Shown: positions 8,094 through 16,578 of the stretch, one piece after another
Numbering within the stretch: the stretch's first letter is position 1
Layout of the letters: the number at the start of each line of letters is the position of its first letter
Translations under genes and position numbers: made by a program
Notes under the pieces: model-generated
Databases searched by the model: none
Told to the model about the DNA's origin: nothing
Seen by the model: only the letters and a program-made list of their open reading frames with translations
Source: an uncultured cyanobacterium
GTDB taxonomy: Bacteria > Cyanobacteriota > Cyanobacteriia > Gloeomargaritales > Gloeomargaritaceae
NCBI GenBank assembly: GCA_937936705.1
Contig: CALHCP010000146.1
Location: 1 to 33,925 of the forward strand
Reading direction: 5' to 3'
Length of the DNA stretch: 33,925 bases

Positions 8094-8208
8094 TATAATG
8101 AGAGAACAGCGGTCGCCTTGGGTCTTACCTCAGGTCACCTGGCCATATTTGCCCTTGTGCTTCCCCAGCAAAACTGGTCTAATAACGATGGTCGGCTACG
8201 GGAGTGTT

Positions 8209-8793
8209 ATGCAAGAAAAATTAAAACTGTTGAAGGCGGTGGCGGTCACCAATCGGGGTCTGTTGGCATCGCCGCGGGTGCAGGCCGAACTCGATCAACT
8301 CATCCGCCAGTTGGAAGCCCAAAATCCCACCGCTAATCCTGCCCAAACTCCAGAATTGCTGAGCGGTTGTTGGCAGTTGCTCTACACGACCAGTACGGAT
8401 GTCCTCGGCTTGGGGCGGCTGCCGGGGGTGAGCTTGGGGCAAGTGTACCAAGTGATTCAGGCCGACAAAAATCGGGTGTACAACATCGCCGAAGCCCAGG
8501 GGATTCCCTGGTTAGAGGGGTTACTGGCGGTCAAAGCCCGTTTTGAAGTGGTCAACCCCATGCGGGTCGCCATTTACTTTGAACAGAGCATGTTGGCATT
8601 GCAAAACCTGGTGGATTACCAAAACCCCACCCAATGGCTGGAGCGGCTGGAGCAGGAACCCCCTTTGCCCATGCTGCAAATTCCCCTAGATAGCGGGCGT
8701 TCCCAAGGCTGGTTGGACATTACCTATTTGGATATTGACCTGCGCATTAACCGGGGCGATAAGGCGAATGTCTTTGTCCTGGCGCGGGTCTAA
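8209..8793 (+). CDS. PAP/fibrillin (plastoglobulin-like) family protein
   Basis: Member of the plastid-lipid-associated protein/fibrillin family, found in cyanobacteria and plastids and thought to bind lipids or quinones at thylakoids and lipid droplets. Family features are the opening helix [17 protein letters not shown], the segment [20 protein letters not shown], and the closing [14 protein letters not shown] followed by V-F-V-L. ATG 8209 is chosen because GGGAG sits five bases upstream and the family starts here; the open frame further upstream (to 8089) is made of dispersed-repeat sequence. The product is 194 residues, soluble, without signal peptide. Downstream lies a 2Fe-2S protein gene on the same strand after 86 bases. 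Confidence 0.9.
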   Translation: MQEKLKLLKAVAVTNRGLLASPRVQAELDQLIRQLEAQNPTANPAQTPELLSGCWQLLYTTSTDVLGLGRLPGVSLGQVYQVIQADKNRVYNIAEAQGIPWLEGLLAVKARFEVVNPMRVAIYFEQSMLALQNLVDYQNPTQWLERLEQEPPLPMLQIPLDSGRSQGWLDITYLDIDLRINRGDKANVFVLARV

Positions 8794-8879
8794 TGCTCCT
8801 GCCCCAGTCGGGCAAAGGCTCAGATGCTGAATTAATATGTAAAACTGTAAAGAAATTGTTACCCCTGGGGGTCAGGACG

Positions 8880-9188
8880 ATGGTGAAGACGACCACGGCC
8901 AGTATCAACTTTCACAACGAGGGCAAAGAGGTGGTGGTTGCCAACGGAGCCAATTTGCGGCAGCAGGCGTTGGCCAACGGCATTGATCTCTACACCTGGA
9001 AGGGCAAACTGATGAACTGTGGCGGGGTGGGGCAATGTGCCACCTGTGTCGTTGAAATTTTGGCGGGCATGGAGCATTGTTCGCCGCCAACCGAATTTGA
9101 GCAGCGTCAGCTCCGCAAAAAGCCCCACTGCCGCTTAGCCTGTCAAACCTTGGTTTATGGCCCGGTGACGGTCAAAACCAAGCCTTAG
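8880..9188 (+). CDS. 2Fe-2S ferredoxin-like protein
   Basis: Small electron carrier of 102 residues. The cluster ligands are arranged C-x5-C-x2-C ([11 protein letters not shown]) with a fourth cysteine in HCRLACQT. This spacing is that of adrenodoxin-like or dehydrogenase-type domains and not the C-x4-C-x2-C of photosynthetic plant-type ferredoxin, so it is probably not the main photosystem I acceptor. The partner is unknown. ATG 8880 was chosen because the frame further upstream lacks family-like sequence; a weak AGGA precedes it. The upstream gap has a short TGTAAAACTGTAAA direct repeat but no firm promoter. psbM follows on the same strand after 78 bases. Confidence 0.88.
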   Translation: MVKTTTASINFHNEGKEVVVANGANLRQQALANGIDLYTWKGKLMNCGGVGQCATCVVEILAGMEHCSPPTEFEQRQLRKKPHCRLACQTLVYGPVTVKTKP

Positions 9189-9266
9189 CTCGGCGCCACA
9201 ATCCTTAAAACTTCCGTCCCCCATTCTCCGTTAGAGTAGAGTCTGGAGTATTTGAGGTTGTCAGCG

Positions 9267-9380
9267 ATGGAAGTGAACATTTTGGCTTTGATCGGTACGG
9301 CGTTGTTGGTTTTGATCCCGACTGCTTTTTTGATCATTCTGTACGTGCAGACGGCCAGCCGGGGGGAAGGCCAACGTTAA
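9267..9380 (+). CDS. psbM: Photosystem II reaction centre protein M
   Basis: A 37-residue single-helix subunit at the photosystem II dimer interface. Translation [18 protein letters not shown] followed by [17 protein letters not shown] matches PsbM, with its conserved V-N near the start, L-x-P-T/A-x-F in the helix and Q-T-A-S-R at the end. GAGG lies nine bases before the ATG. The stop codon overlaps that of the convergent universal stress protein gene within the palindrome GTTAAC, leaving no room for a terminator between the two. Confidence 0.96.
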   Translation: MEVNILALIGTALLVLIPTAFLIILYVQTASRGEGQR

Positions 9381-10252
9381 CGCACCAGCAGTACGGGTGT
9401 ATCGGCGTGTACCCGCACGTAGTCCGAGAGGGAATTGCCGATCAGACGGTCTAAGTCCACCAGACTGCGGGCAATGGTGGGGCGACGGTCGGGGGAACCT
9501 AAGAGCATTAGGTCGGCGGCGACTTCCTGAGCCAGACGGCATAGGCTCACACCCGGATTGCCTTCGCTCACGACACAGCGGTATTTCAGCCCCCGCTGCC
9601 GCACCTTTTGGATGGCCTCGGCCAAGGTGGGGCTGGCTTCCGGGCGCTGGGTGAGTTCTGCCAAAGTCACCCCTTGCAAATTGGGGTTGACATCTGCTAA
9701 GACTAATTCGCCTCCCTTCAGGTCGCTGAGCAGGAACATGGCCAATTCGAGGCTTTGTTTGGCACCGGCAGAGCCGTCATAGGCGACGAGGATGCGCTGG
9801 ATTTTTTCTACATAGGTATCATCTTTCACCAATAGCATCGGGCGGGATGCCAGTTGAAAGACGTACTGGCTGACGGAATTTTCCAAAATTGCCCGCAGTC
9901 GTCCCAACCCGCGGGAACCCATGATAATTAAATCTACTTCCAATTCGTCCGCTACCCGGGGTACCACGTCTTTGGGGTCTCCCTCCCGCAGCATGGTGGT
10001 GACTTGGGCGGGTTTGAGGCAAGCGGTGGTGTCTCCATCCAGACGACAGACATGGATTTTCGCCAGGGCATTTTTGAGAATTTCTACCCCTTCGGCCTGC
10101 TTGGCTACCATGTCTTGCGCCGACGCCTGGGGAACGACCACATGGAGCACCGTCACCTGAGCCTGGGCAATACAGGGTAGGTCAATCAGGGCATTGAGCA
10201 TCTCCTCGGTGTGACCACTGCCGGACACCGCCACCAATATCTTCCGAATCAT
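9377..10252 (-). CDS. Tandem universal stress protein
   Basis: Two UspA domains in one chain: residues about 1-138 ([14 protein letters not shown] to MLLVKDD) and about 147-291 ([14 protein letters not shown] to TPVLLVR). Such proteins are cytoplasmic, often dimeric, and may bind ATP. In the first domain the G-x2-G-x9-G-S/T loop reads [15 protein letters not shown], with Asn where the last Gly is expected; in the second the loop is more diverged ([12 protein letters not shown]). ATP binding is thus doubtful. An excellent ribosome site GGAGGAGG lies eight bases before the ATG, and TATAGAT (minus strand, 10281-10287) could be its -10. Its end overlaps the end of psbM by four bases. Confidence 0.93.
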   Translation of the reverse strand: MIRKILVAVSGSGHTEEMLNALIDLPCIAQAQVTVLHVVVPQASAQDMVAKQAEGVEILKNALAKIHVCRLDGDTTACLKPAQVTTMLREGDPKDVVPRVADELEVDLIIMGSRGLGRLRAILENSVSQYVFQLASRPMLLVKDDTYVEKIQRILVAYDGSAGAKQSLELAMFLLSDLKGGELVLADVNPNLQGVTLAELTQRPEASPTLAEAIQKVRQRGLKYRCVVSEGNPGVSLCRLAQEVAADLMLLGSPDRRPTIARSLVDLDRLIGNSLSDYVRVHADTPVLLVR

Positions 10253-10373
10253 GGAGTTAACCTCCTCCGTTCTGAATCCTATCTATAGGCTTAGACCAGA
10301 AACCCATCCGCCAACCCATTTCTTCAGGTTTCTTCAAATTGAGCGAAATTGACGGGATTTGCCAACCAGAGAC

Positions 10374-10474
10374 GGGAACCTCTATCAATTACGGATCAGC
10401 GGTCGCCGGGGCGCAGCCCCCGACTTGGGTTCTCCGAAATCTTGGTTCGCCAATCAGGTCATATCGCTATATAG
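10374..10474 (+). repeat. Dispersed repeat, copy C
   Basis: GGGAACCTCTAT left end, core AGCGGTCGCCGGGGCGCAG with the GGGGC-GCA-GCCCC hairpin, right end AATCAGGTCATATCGCTATA. Lies between the stress protein gene and mntC, next to an AT-rich stretch. Confidence 0.85.
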
Positions 10475-10475
10475 C

Positions 10476-10560
10476 AGTACCTAATACTTATTATTTATAC
10501 TTTTTTATGCTTACCATTTTTAGTATATTTTTAGTATTTAATATACACAAAAACACCTAA
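10476..10560. other. Strongly AT-rich stretch between two repeats
   Basis: About 85 bases composed almost wholly of A and T runs, in contrast to the GC-rich surroundings. No gene, no clear promoter. Confidence 0.7.
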
Positions 10561-10580
10561 TTGGAGTCGCCGGGCGGCGC

Positions 10581-10645
10581 CCCGTTTGGGTTTTGACTCC
10601 CCTCTCCCCGCAGGGGTGAGCAAAACTGCCCTAACTGCCACCCCT
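10581..10645 (-). repeat. Second hairpin repeat, copy 2 (inverted)
   Basis: Reverse complement reads GGCAGTTTTGCTCACCCC, then GGGGAGAGGGGAGTCAAAAC, the same element as at 6805-6870 with a shorter loop. Confidence 0.7.
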
Positions 10646-10687
10646 AGTGCTATGGAGATGTCCCAAAGATTACGAAAAGTTACAAAT

Positions 10688-10749
10688 ATGAAATGACCAT
10701 GAAAAGCCCCCCGCCTCGGTGTTAGGCTAACTATGAAAGGATTATGAAA
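10688..10749 (+). promoter_or_regulatory. Paired ATGAAA direct repeats upstream of mntC
   Basis: ATGAAA at 10688, 10699, 10733 and 10744: two pairs, each with 11-base spacing, set 45 bases apart (about four helical turns). The pairs read ATGAAATGACCATGAAAAG and ATGAAAGGATTATGAAAAG. The palindrome GTTAGGCTAAC (10721-10731) lies between them. Candidate binding site of an OmpR-type regulator such as ManR. Confidence 0.5.
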
Positions 10750-10750
10750 A

Positions 10751-11650
10751 GTGCGGATGCGGGGTTGGTGGCTTGGGGTCTGGGTGTTAGTCGGTTTGGG
10801 GGGGTGTCAGGGTGAGCCGTCTGCCCCGGATGGCCGGGTGGTTTTAACCACTTTTACCGTGCTGGCGGACATGACCCGGCAGGTGGCGGGGGAGCAAATA
10901 CGGGTGGAATCCCTCACCAAGCCGGGGGTGGAAATTCACGGCTATGAACCGACACCGAGGGATCTGGCTCGCGCTCAAAAGGCCAGTTTGATTTTAGAAA
11001 ACGGCTTCGGTTTGGAGCGTTGGGCAGAGCGATTTTATCGCAATTTGCGGTCTGTGCCGCGGGTGACGGTCACCGCCGGAATTACCCCCCTACCGATTCA
11101 ATCCGGGAGCGCTCACCATCAACCCAATCCCCACGCCTGGATGTCTCCCCGCTTGGCGTTAATTTATGTGGAAAATATCCGCCAAGCCCTGGTGCAGCTT
11201 GACCCGGCCAATGCAGCTATTTACACCCAAAATGCCCGGCGATATCAACAAGAAATCAAACAATTAGACCAAAAACTCAAGCAATCTTTGGGTGTTATTC
11301 CCGCATCCCAAAGATATTTGGTTTCCTGTGAGGGAGCGTTCAGTTATTTGGCACGAGATTATGGCTTAAAAGAAATTTATCTCTGGCCGATTAATGCCGA
11401 ACAACAAGGTACTCCCCAACAAATTCGTAAAACGATTGAACAAGTGCGAGCCAGTCAGGTGCCCGTGGTATTTTGCGAAAGTACGGTGAATGACCAAGTG
11501 CAAAAACAGGTCGCCAAGGAAACAGGCGTAAAATTTGGGGGGATTTTTTATGTGGATTCTCTCACAGCGCCGGGCGGGGCAGCCCCCACCTACCTCAAAC
11601 TTTTGGAACATAACGTGAATACTCTAATCCAAGGCTTAAAAACCAATTAA
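10751..11650 (+). CDS. mntC: Manganese ABC transporter substrate-binding lipoprotein
   Basis: Periplasmic Mn-binding lipoprotein that delivers manganese to the MntAB transporter, supplying the photosystem II water-oxidising cluster. A short basic N-terminus and hydrophobic stretch end in the lipobox LGGC (C19 from the GTG). Metal ligands of the cluster 9 family are present: H63 (EIHGYEP), H128 (NPHAW), E194 (SCEGAF) and D269 (FYVDSL). C193 and C242 are 49 residues apart, as are the disulfide-forming cysteines of Synechocystis MntC. The phrases AWMSPR, YLARDYG and WPINAEQQ also fit MntC rather than ZnuA. The start is GTG 10751 or ATG 10757. It is the first gene of mntCAB; the order C-A-B matches Synechocystis. 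Direct repeats just upstream may be the operator. Confidence 0.95.
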   Translation: MRMRGWWLGVWVLVGLGGCQGEPSAPDGRVVLTTFTVLADMTRQVAGEQIRVESLTKPGVEIHGYEPTPRDLARAQKASLILENGFGLERWAERFYRNLRSVPRVTVTAGITPLPIQSGSAHHQPNPHAWMSPRLALIYVENIRQALVQLDPANAAIYTQNARRYQQEIKQLDQKLKQSLGVIPASQRYLVSCEGAFSYLARDYGLKEIYLWPINAEQQGTPQQIRKTIEQVRASQVPVVFCESTVNDQVQKQVAKETGVKFGGIFYVDSLTAPGGAAPTYLKLLEHNVNTLIQGLKTN

Positions 11651-11664
11651 CAGGAGATTAAAAT

Positions 11665-12417
11665 ATGCCCCATCCTATGAGCGTCGAACTGGAAAACGTC
11701 ACCGTCACCTATCAGGAAAAGGTGGCTTTACACGGGGTGAACTTATCCCTAAAATCGGGTTCTATTGTGGGTTTGCTGGGCATGAACGGCAGCGGTAAAT
11801 CTACCCTGTTTAAGACGATTATGGGGTTTATTCGACCCAGAATCGGCCGGGTGCAGATTGAGGGATTACCGATTTCGGTGGCACAAAAACGGGGTTTAGT
11901 CGCTTACCTACCGCAAACGGAACAGGTGGATTGGCAATTTCCGGTGAGTGTTTACGATGTGGTGATGATGGGGCGGTATGGATATATGAATGTTTTACGC
12001 CTGCCCCGCCCGGTGGATCGGCGCATGGTTCAGGAGAGTTTGCAGCGGGTGGAGATGTGGGCATTACGCAACCGGCCCATCGGGGAACTGTCGGGGGGAC
12101 AAAAAAAACGCGCCTTTTTAGCCAGAGCTTTAGCCCAACAAGCGAAGATTTTACTCCTGGATGAGCCGTTTAATGGCGTAGATGTGAAAACGGAGCGAGC
12201 CATCATTCAACTGCTCATGGAATTACGCAATCTCGGGCAGACGATTTTGGTGTCTAGCCATGATTTGGTTTCGATTTCTACCTTTTGTGACCAAGTGATT
12301 TTTATCAATCAAACGATTTTGGCCTACGGTGCGACCGCAGAGGTTTTTACCCCGGAAAATCTAACGCGCACCTTTGGGGGAATCCTGCCGCCACTGCCCT
12401 GGCGAGGAGATGTCTAA
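11665..12417 (+). CDS. mntA: Manganese ABC transporter ATP-binding protein
   Basis: Cytoplasmic ATPase subunit that powers Mn import through MntB. Walker A is GMNGSGKST, the Q-loop segment is [10 protein letters not shown], the ABC signature is LSGGQKKR, Walker B is ILLLDEPF and the switch histidine is in VSSHD. Length 250 is typical for metal importers of this group. A good ribosome site (AGGAG) precedes ATG 11665, fourteen bases after mntC. Its TAA stop overlaps the start of mntB by one base (TAATG), indicating coupled translation. Confidence 0.95.
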   Translation: MPHPMSVELENVTVTYQEKVALHGVNLSLKSGSIVGLLGMNGSGKSTLFKTIMGFIRPRIGRVQIEGLPISVAQKRGLVAYLPQTEQVDWQFPVSVYDVVMMGRYGYMNVLRLPRPVDRRMVQESLQRVEMWALRNRPIGELSGGQKKRAFLARALAQQAKILLLDEPFNGVDVKTERAIIQLLMELRNLGQTILVSSHDLVSISTFCDQVIFINQTILAYGATAEVFTPENLTRTFGGILPPLPWRGDV

Positions 12418-13250
12418 TGGGTCTGATTCACGGGTTGACGGCTCCCCTGCAGTATGAATTTATGGTGAAAGCCTTGGTCTTGAGCGGCTTGGTGGGGGTG
12501 GTGTGTGGAGTTTTGTCCTGTTATCTGACGCTGAAGGGGTGGGCATTGCTGGGGGATGCGGTGGCGCATTCGGTCACCCCTGGCGTGGTGTTGGCTTATG
12601 TCTTGCATATCCCTTTGGCGGTAGGGGCATTCGTCTTTGGGGTGGGTTCGGTGTTAATCATCGGTTGGATTCAGAGTCAAACGCGCCTGAAAGAAGATAC
12701 GGTGATCGGTTTGGTGTTTACGGGATTGTTTGCCCTGGGGTTGGTGCTGATTTCTAAAACCCCCAGTAATGTGGATTTTTTACATATTTTATTCGGCAAT
12801 TTATTGGGCATTGCCACTCCAGATATGATCCAAACCGTAGGGATTGGCTGTTTGACTTTGGTGGTTGTTTTTGTCTTAAAAAACGATTTGCTCTTATTCT
12901 GTTTTGACCCCACCCACGCCCGCTCGATTGGGATTGATATTACCCGGCTTTATTATATTTTATTAACTTTAGTATCGTTAACGATTGTGGTCGCCTTACA
13001 AGCGGTGGGGATTATTTTGGTGGTGGCGATGTTGATTACGCCCGGTGCGACGGCTTATTTACTCACGGATCGGTTTGACCGGATGTTAATGCTGGCCATG
13101 CTGTGTGGGTTAGGGGCGGCGGTTTTGGGAACCTACCTGAGCTATTACTGGGATGCGGCGACGGGCGGCTGTATTGTCCTGATGCAAACCCTTTGGTTTC
13201 TCCTGGCGATGGGGTTGGCTCCCAAGTACGGTGTGGGGCGGCGGGTGTGA
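12417..13250 (+). CDS. mntB: Manganese ABC transporter permease
   Basis: Inner-membrane channel of the Mn importer (ABC-3 family of Zn/Mn/Fe permeases). Several hydrophobic helices span most of the 277 residues. Family features include the early LLGDAVAHSVTPGV with acidic and histidine residues in the membrane path, GNLLGI, and QAVGIILVVAMLITPGATA. It overlaps mntA by one base and ends the operon. No terminator was seen in the 73 bases before glgP, which has its own promoter candidate. Confidence 0.94.
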   Translation: MGLIHGLTAPLQYEFMVKALVLSGLVGVVCGVLSCYLTLKGWALLGDAVAHSVTPGVVLAYVLHIPLAVGAFVFGVGSVLIIGWIQSQTRLKEDTVIGLVFTGLFALGLVLISKTPSNVDFLHILFGNLLGIATPDMIQTVGIGCLTLVVVFVLKNDLLLFCFDPTHARSIGIDITRLYYILLTLVSLTIVVALQAVGIILVVAMLITPGATAYLLTDRFDRMLMLAMLCGLGAAVLGTYLSYYWDAATGGCIVLMQTLWFLLAMGLAPKYGVGRRV

Positions 13251-13268
13251 AGTTGATGTTAAGAAAAT

Positions 13269-13296
13269 TTGCCGATTGCAACGGGGAGGCTACACT
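13269..13296 (+). promoter_or_regulatory. Candidate sigma-70 promoter of glgP
   Basis: TTGCCG (13269-13274) and TACACT (13291-13296) are separated by 16 bases, 27 bases before the glgP start. Good match to -35/-10 boxes by eye; not experimentally supported. Confidence 0.45.
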
Positions 13297-13323
13297 AAAG
13301 GCCAGTGAATAGGTGGTGACACT

Positions 13324-15879
13324 ATGCGCCCGATTTGTACATTCAAGGTTTCCCCCGTTCTGCCCCCGCAGTTGGAAGCGCTGCGCCCGTTGGCCTACAA
13401 CCTCTATTGGGATTGGAGCGATGAGGTCAAGGAGTTGTTTCGGCGGTTAGACCCGGATTTGTGGGAGCAGAGCCGGCAAAACCCGGTGTTGATGTTGGGC
13501 ACCATCGGTCAGGAGCGGTTGCAGGCGGCCAGTCGGGATGATGGTTTTTTGGCGCACCTGGAACGGGCGCAGCAGGAATTGCAGCACTATTTGCAGGAGC
13601 GCAGTTGGTATCAGCGGCAGCGCCCGCAGGCGCAGGATTGCTATGCCTATTTTTCGGCGGAATTTGGCTTGACGGCGGCGTTGCCGATTTACTCGGGCGG
13701 GCTGGGGGTGTTGGCGGGCGACCATTTGAAATCGGCCAGTGATTTGGGTTTGCCGCTGGTGGGGGTGGGGTTGTTGTACCAACAGGGTTATTTTCAGCAG
13801 TATTTGACGGCGGACGGCTGGCAGCAGGAACGTTATCCCATCAATGATTTTTACAATTTGCCGCTGCATCTGGAACGGCGGCCGGACGGTTCGGAACTGC
13901 GGATTGAGGTGATTTTTCCGCAGCGGGTGGTCTATGCCCGGATTTGGCGGGTGGATGTGGGGCGGGTGCCGTTGTACTTACTGGATACGAATATTCCCCC
14001 CAACAATAGCTATGACCAGGATATTACCGACCAGTTGTACGGCGGTGATATTGATGTGCGCATCCATCAGGAAATGATGTTGGGGATCGGCGGGATCAAG
14101 GCGCTGCGGGCGTTGGGATTAAACCCGTCGGTGTATCACATGAATGAGGGGCATTCGGCGTTTTTATCCCTGGAGCGGATCCGGGAGTTGATGGTGGAGC
14201 AGGGGTTAAATTTTGCCCAGGCGAAAGAGGCGGTGCAGGCCAGCCAAGTGTTTACGACCCATACCCCGGTGCCGGCGGGGATTGACCTGTTTCCGACGGA
14301 TAAGGTGCTGTACTATCTGGGGCGCTATCGGGAAATTTTCGGGCTGTCGGAGCAGGAGTTTCTCTCCTTGGGCAGAGAACATACGGGGGATTTTCAGGCG
14401 CCGTTTAATATGGCGATTTTTGCCATTCGCATGGCCAGTTGCCTCAACGGGGTGAGTCAACTGCACGCCCGGGTGAGTCGGCAGATGTTCGGTTCCCTGT
14501 GGGGGCCGACCCCGGAGCATGAGGTGCCGATCCGGGGGATTACCAACGGGGTGCATGCCCGCAGTTGTGTGGCTCCGATGACCCAAAATCTTTACCAGCG
14601 GTACATCGGCTCGGACTGGTGGGCGTTACCGGCGACGGCGGCGGAGTGGCAGCGGGTGGAGAGCATCCCCGATGAGGAATTGTGGCGCATCCACGAGCGG
14701 GCGAAGATGCAGATGATTTTGTATGTGCGGGAACGGCTGCGGCGGGCGTTGGAGGAGCGGGGGGCATCCCAGGCGGAGATTCTCAAAACCCGCGAGGTGC
14801 TGGACCCGGAGGCGTTAACGATTGGTTTTGCCCGCCGGTTTGCCACCTATAAACGGGCGAATCTGATCCTGCGCGACCCGCAGCGGTTGCTGAAGATGCT
14901 GGGGGACCGGCAACGGCCGCTTCAGTTTGTGTTCGCCGGCAAAGCCCACCCCAAGGATCACCCGGGCAAGGATATGATCCGGGATATTATTCACTTTGCT
15001 AAGGAACATGGCTTAGAACGGCAGCTGGTGTTTGTGCCGAATTACGACATCAATACGTCCCGGCTGATGGTGGCGGGGTGCGATGTCTGGCTGAATAACC
15101 CCCGTCGTCCGCGGGAGGCTTCCGGTACCAGCGGCATGAAGGCGGCCATGAATGGCGTCCCCAACCTCAGTACCCTGGATGGCTGGTGGGCGGAGGCGGA
15201 TTATGTCACCACCGGCTGGCCGATTGGCCGGGGAGAGGAATACACGGATACTCAACTTCAGGATGAATTGGAGGCCAACGCCCTCTACCAAATTTTAGAA
15301 GAGGATGTATTGCCGTTGTATTACCAGCGGGATCAGGAGGGCTTGCCCCGGGGCTGGCTGGCCAAGATGAAAGCCTCGATTCGCATCAATACGCCGTTTT
15401 TCAACACGGAACGGATGGTGCAGGAGTACGCTCAGTTGGCCTATTTCCCGGTGAGTGACCGGTGGTTTCAGTTGGCGGCGCAGGGCTATGCCAAGGCAAA
15501 GGAACTGGCGCAGTGGAAAGCCCATGTCTTCCAGCACTGGTATGGGATCAAAATCCAGAACGTGACCGCCAAAGCGCCCAAGGAGGTGCGGGTCTATGAA
15601 CCGATTGGGGTCACGGCGCGCATTGATTTGGGTCAACTCACGCCGGCGGATGTGCAGGTGCAGTTGTACCAAGGGGAGGTGGATGCGACGGGGAATATCC
15701 CGGTGGGACAGGTGGTGCCCATGACCTGCCAGGGACAAACGGGGGACGGCAGTTATGAGTACATTGGGGAAATCAGCTACCCGAACAGTGGGTTGCAGGG
15801 CTTTGCGGTGCGCCTACTGCCCCACCACCCGGACTTGAGCAATCCCTTTGAGTTGGGGTTGATTCATTGGGGGAGTTAG
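13324..15879 (+). CDS. glgP: Alpha-glucan (glycogen) phosphorylase
   Basis: Releases glucose-1-phosphate from glycogen by phosphorolysis, feeding night-time carbon metabolism. The 851-residue chain has the N-terminal DUF3417-like segment (LAYNLYWDW) of the bacterial/archaeal type, then the GT35 phosphorylase body: YFSAEFGL, IYSGGLGVLAGDHLKSASDLG, HMNEGHSAF, TTHTPVPAG and GFARRFATYKRA. The PLP lysine is K606 in GTSGMKAAMNG. A final beta-rich extension of about 100 residues follows. GGTGGTGA serves as a ribosome site. It ends in a four-base overlap with convergent surE. Confidence 0.95.
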   Translation: MRPICTFKVSPVLPPQLEALRPLAYNLYWDWSDEVKELFRRLDPDLWEQSRQNPVLMLGTIGQERLQAASRDDGFLAHLERAQQELQHYLQERSWYQRQRPQAQDCYAYFSAEFGLTAALPIYSGGLGVLAGDHLKSASDLGLPLVGVGLLYQQGYFQQYLTADGWQQERYPINDFYNLPLHLERRPDGSELRIEVIFPQRVVYARIWRVDVGRVPLYLLDTNIPPNNSYDQDITDQLYGGDIDVRIHQEMMLGIGGIKALRALGLNPSVYHMNEGHSAFLSLERIRELMVEQGLNFAQAKEAVQASQVFTTHTPVPAGIDLFPTDKVLYYLGRYREIFGLSEQEFLSLGREHTGDFQAPFNMAIFAIRMASCLNGVSQLHARVSRQMFGSLWGPTPEHEVPIRGITNGVHARSCVAPMTQNLYQRYIGSDWWALPATAAEWQRVESIPDEELWRIHERAKMQMILYVRERLRRALEERGASQAEILKTREVLDPEALTIGFARRFATYKRANLILRDPQRLLKMLGDRQRPLQFVFAGKAHPKDHPGKDMIRDIIHFAKEHGLERQLVFVPNYDINTSRLMVAGCDVWLNNPRRPREASGTSGMKAAMNGVPNLSTLDGWWAEADYVTTGWPIGRGEEYTDTQLQDELEANALYQILEEDVLPLYYQRDQEGLPRGWLAKMKASIRINTPFFNTERMVQEYAQLAYFPVSDRWFQLAAQGYAKAKELAQWKAHVFQHWYGIKIQNVTAKAPKEVRVYEPIGVTARIDLGQLTPADVQVQLYQGEVDATGNIPVGQVVPMTCQGQTGDGSYEYIGEISYPNSGLQGFAVRLLPHHPDLSNPFELGLIHWGS

Positions 15880-16553
15880 CAGACCCGCAGGGGGCTGATG
15901 GCAATCTGCCCGCGAAAACACACGGCCACGTCGGCATCGGGGTCGCTCGTCCGTTGTTGATACACGCCCTGGTAAATAAATCCGGCGGGGGTGGCTTGGT
16001 AATCCATGGGTAGGGGGCGGGTACAGGGGGGACAAAACACCAGTTCCGGCTCCGGGGCGGTGTCATCCAAATGGGGAAAGTTCACGTTCCAGAAGCTGCC
16101 GGGTTCTGGCCGCTGTAATAACATTTCTAGGACTTTCTGGCTCCAGCGTTGGGTGCGTTCCCAGTTAAGGGGTTGTCCCCGGCGTTGGTATTGGGACAGG
16201 GCAATGGCGGGAATCCGATGCAGGGCGGCTTCGCGCACGGCGGCCACGGTGCCGGATTGATACACATCCACGCCTAGGTTGGCCCCTTGATTGATGCCCG
16301 CAATTACCCATTCTGTCTGGGGTTGCCAATAGGCGAGGGCGAGGCGCACACAATCTACGGGGGTGCCCCCGACGGCGTAGTGGTGGGGGGTGCGTTCTGT
16401 AATGGGGATGGGTTGGTGGGTGGTCATCTGATGCCCACAGCCGGAAAACTGGGAACTGGGGGCGACCACCAGGGCAGTCGGCAACACCTGGGTGAGTACC
16501 TGCAATCCGGGCGCATCAATGCCGTCATCATTGGTGAGTAAAATCGCCGTCAC
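15876..16553 (-). CDS. surE: 5'-nucleotidase SurE
   Basis: Metal-dependent phosphatase that dephosphorylates nucleoside monophosphates, in the cytoplasm. The metal site LTNDDGIDAPGL opens the protein; VVAPSSQFSG, GTPVDCVRLAL and GINQGANLGVDVYQSGTVAA complete the SurE signatures. The length of 225 residues is slightly short but complete. The start is GTG 16553 without a strong ribosome site. The DUF4346 gene lies 25 bases upstream on the same strand, so both are probably one transcript. The end overlaps glgP by four bases. Confidence 0.95.
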   Translation of the reverse strand: MTAILLTNDDGIDAPGLQVLTQVLPTALVVAPSSQFSGCGHQMTTHQPIPITERTPHHYAVGGTPVDCVRLALAYWQPQTEWVIAGINQGANLGVDVYQSGTVAAVREAALHRIPAIALSQYQRRGQPLNWERTQRWSQKVLEMLLQRPEPGSFWNVNFPHLDDTAPEPELVFCPPCTRPLPMDYQATPAGFIYQGVYQQRTSDPDADVAVCFRGQIAISPLRVC

Positions 16554-16578
16554 AAGTGCTCAGCAGGAGTGCAAGTGT

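Noticed and set aside
8089-8208. Longer N-terminus for the PAP/fibrillin protein
   Set aside because: The extra 40 residues derive from repeat B and its flank; ATG 8209 has a good ribosome site and fits the family.
7512-8336. Long open frame of 274 codons overlapping cobS and the PAP/fibrillin start
   Set aside because: It is a shifted reading of cobS joined through repeat B; composition is low in typical protein features and both overlapped genes are clearly real.
10339-10560. 73-codon frame between the stress protein gene and mntC
   Set aside because: Made of dispersed-repeat copy C and the AT-rich stretch; the same peptide pattern occurs in other repeat copies.
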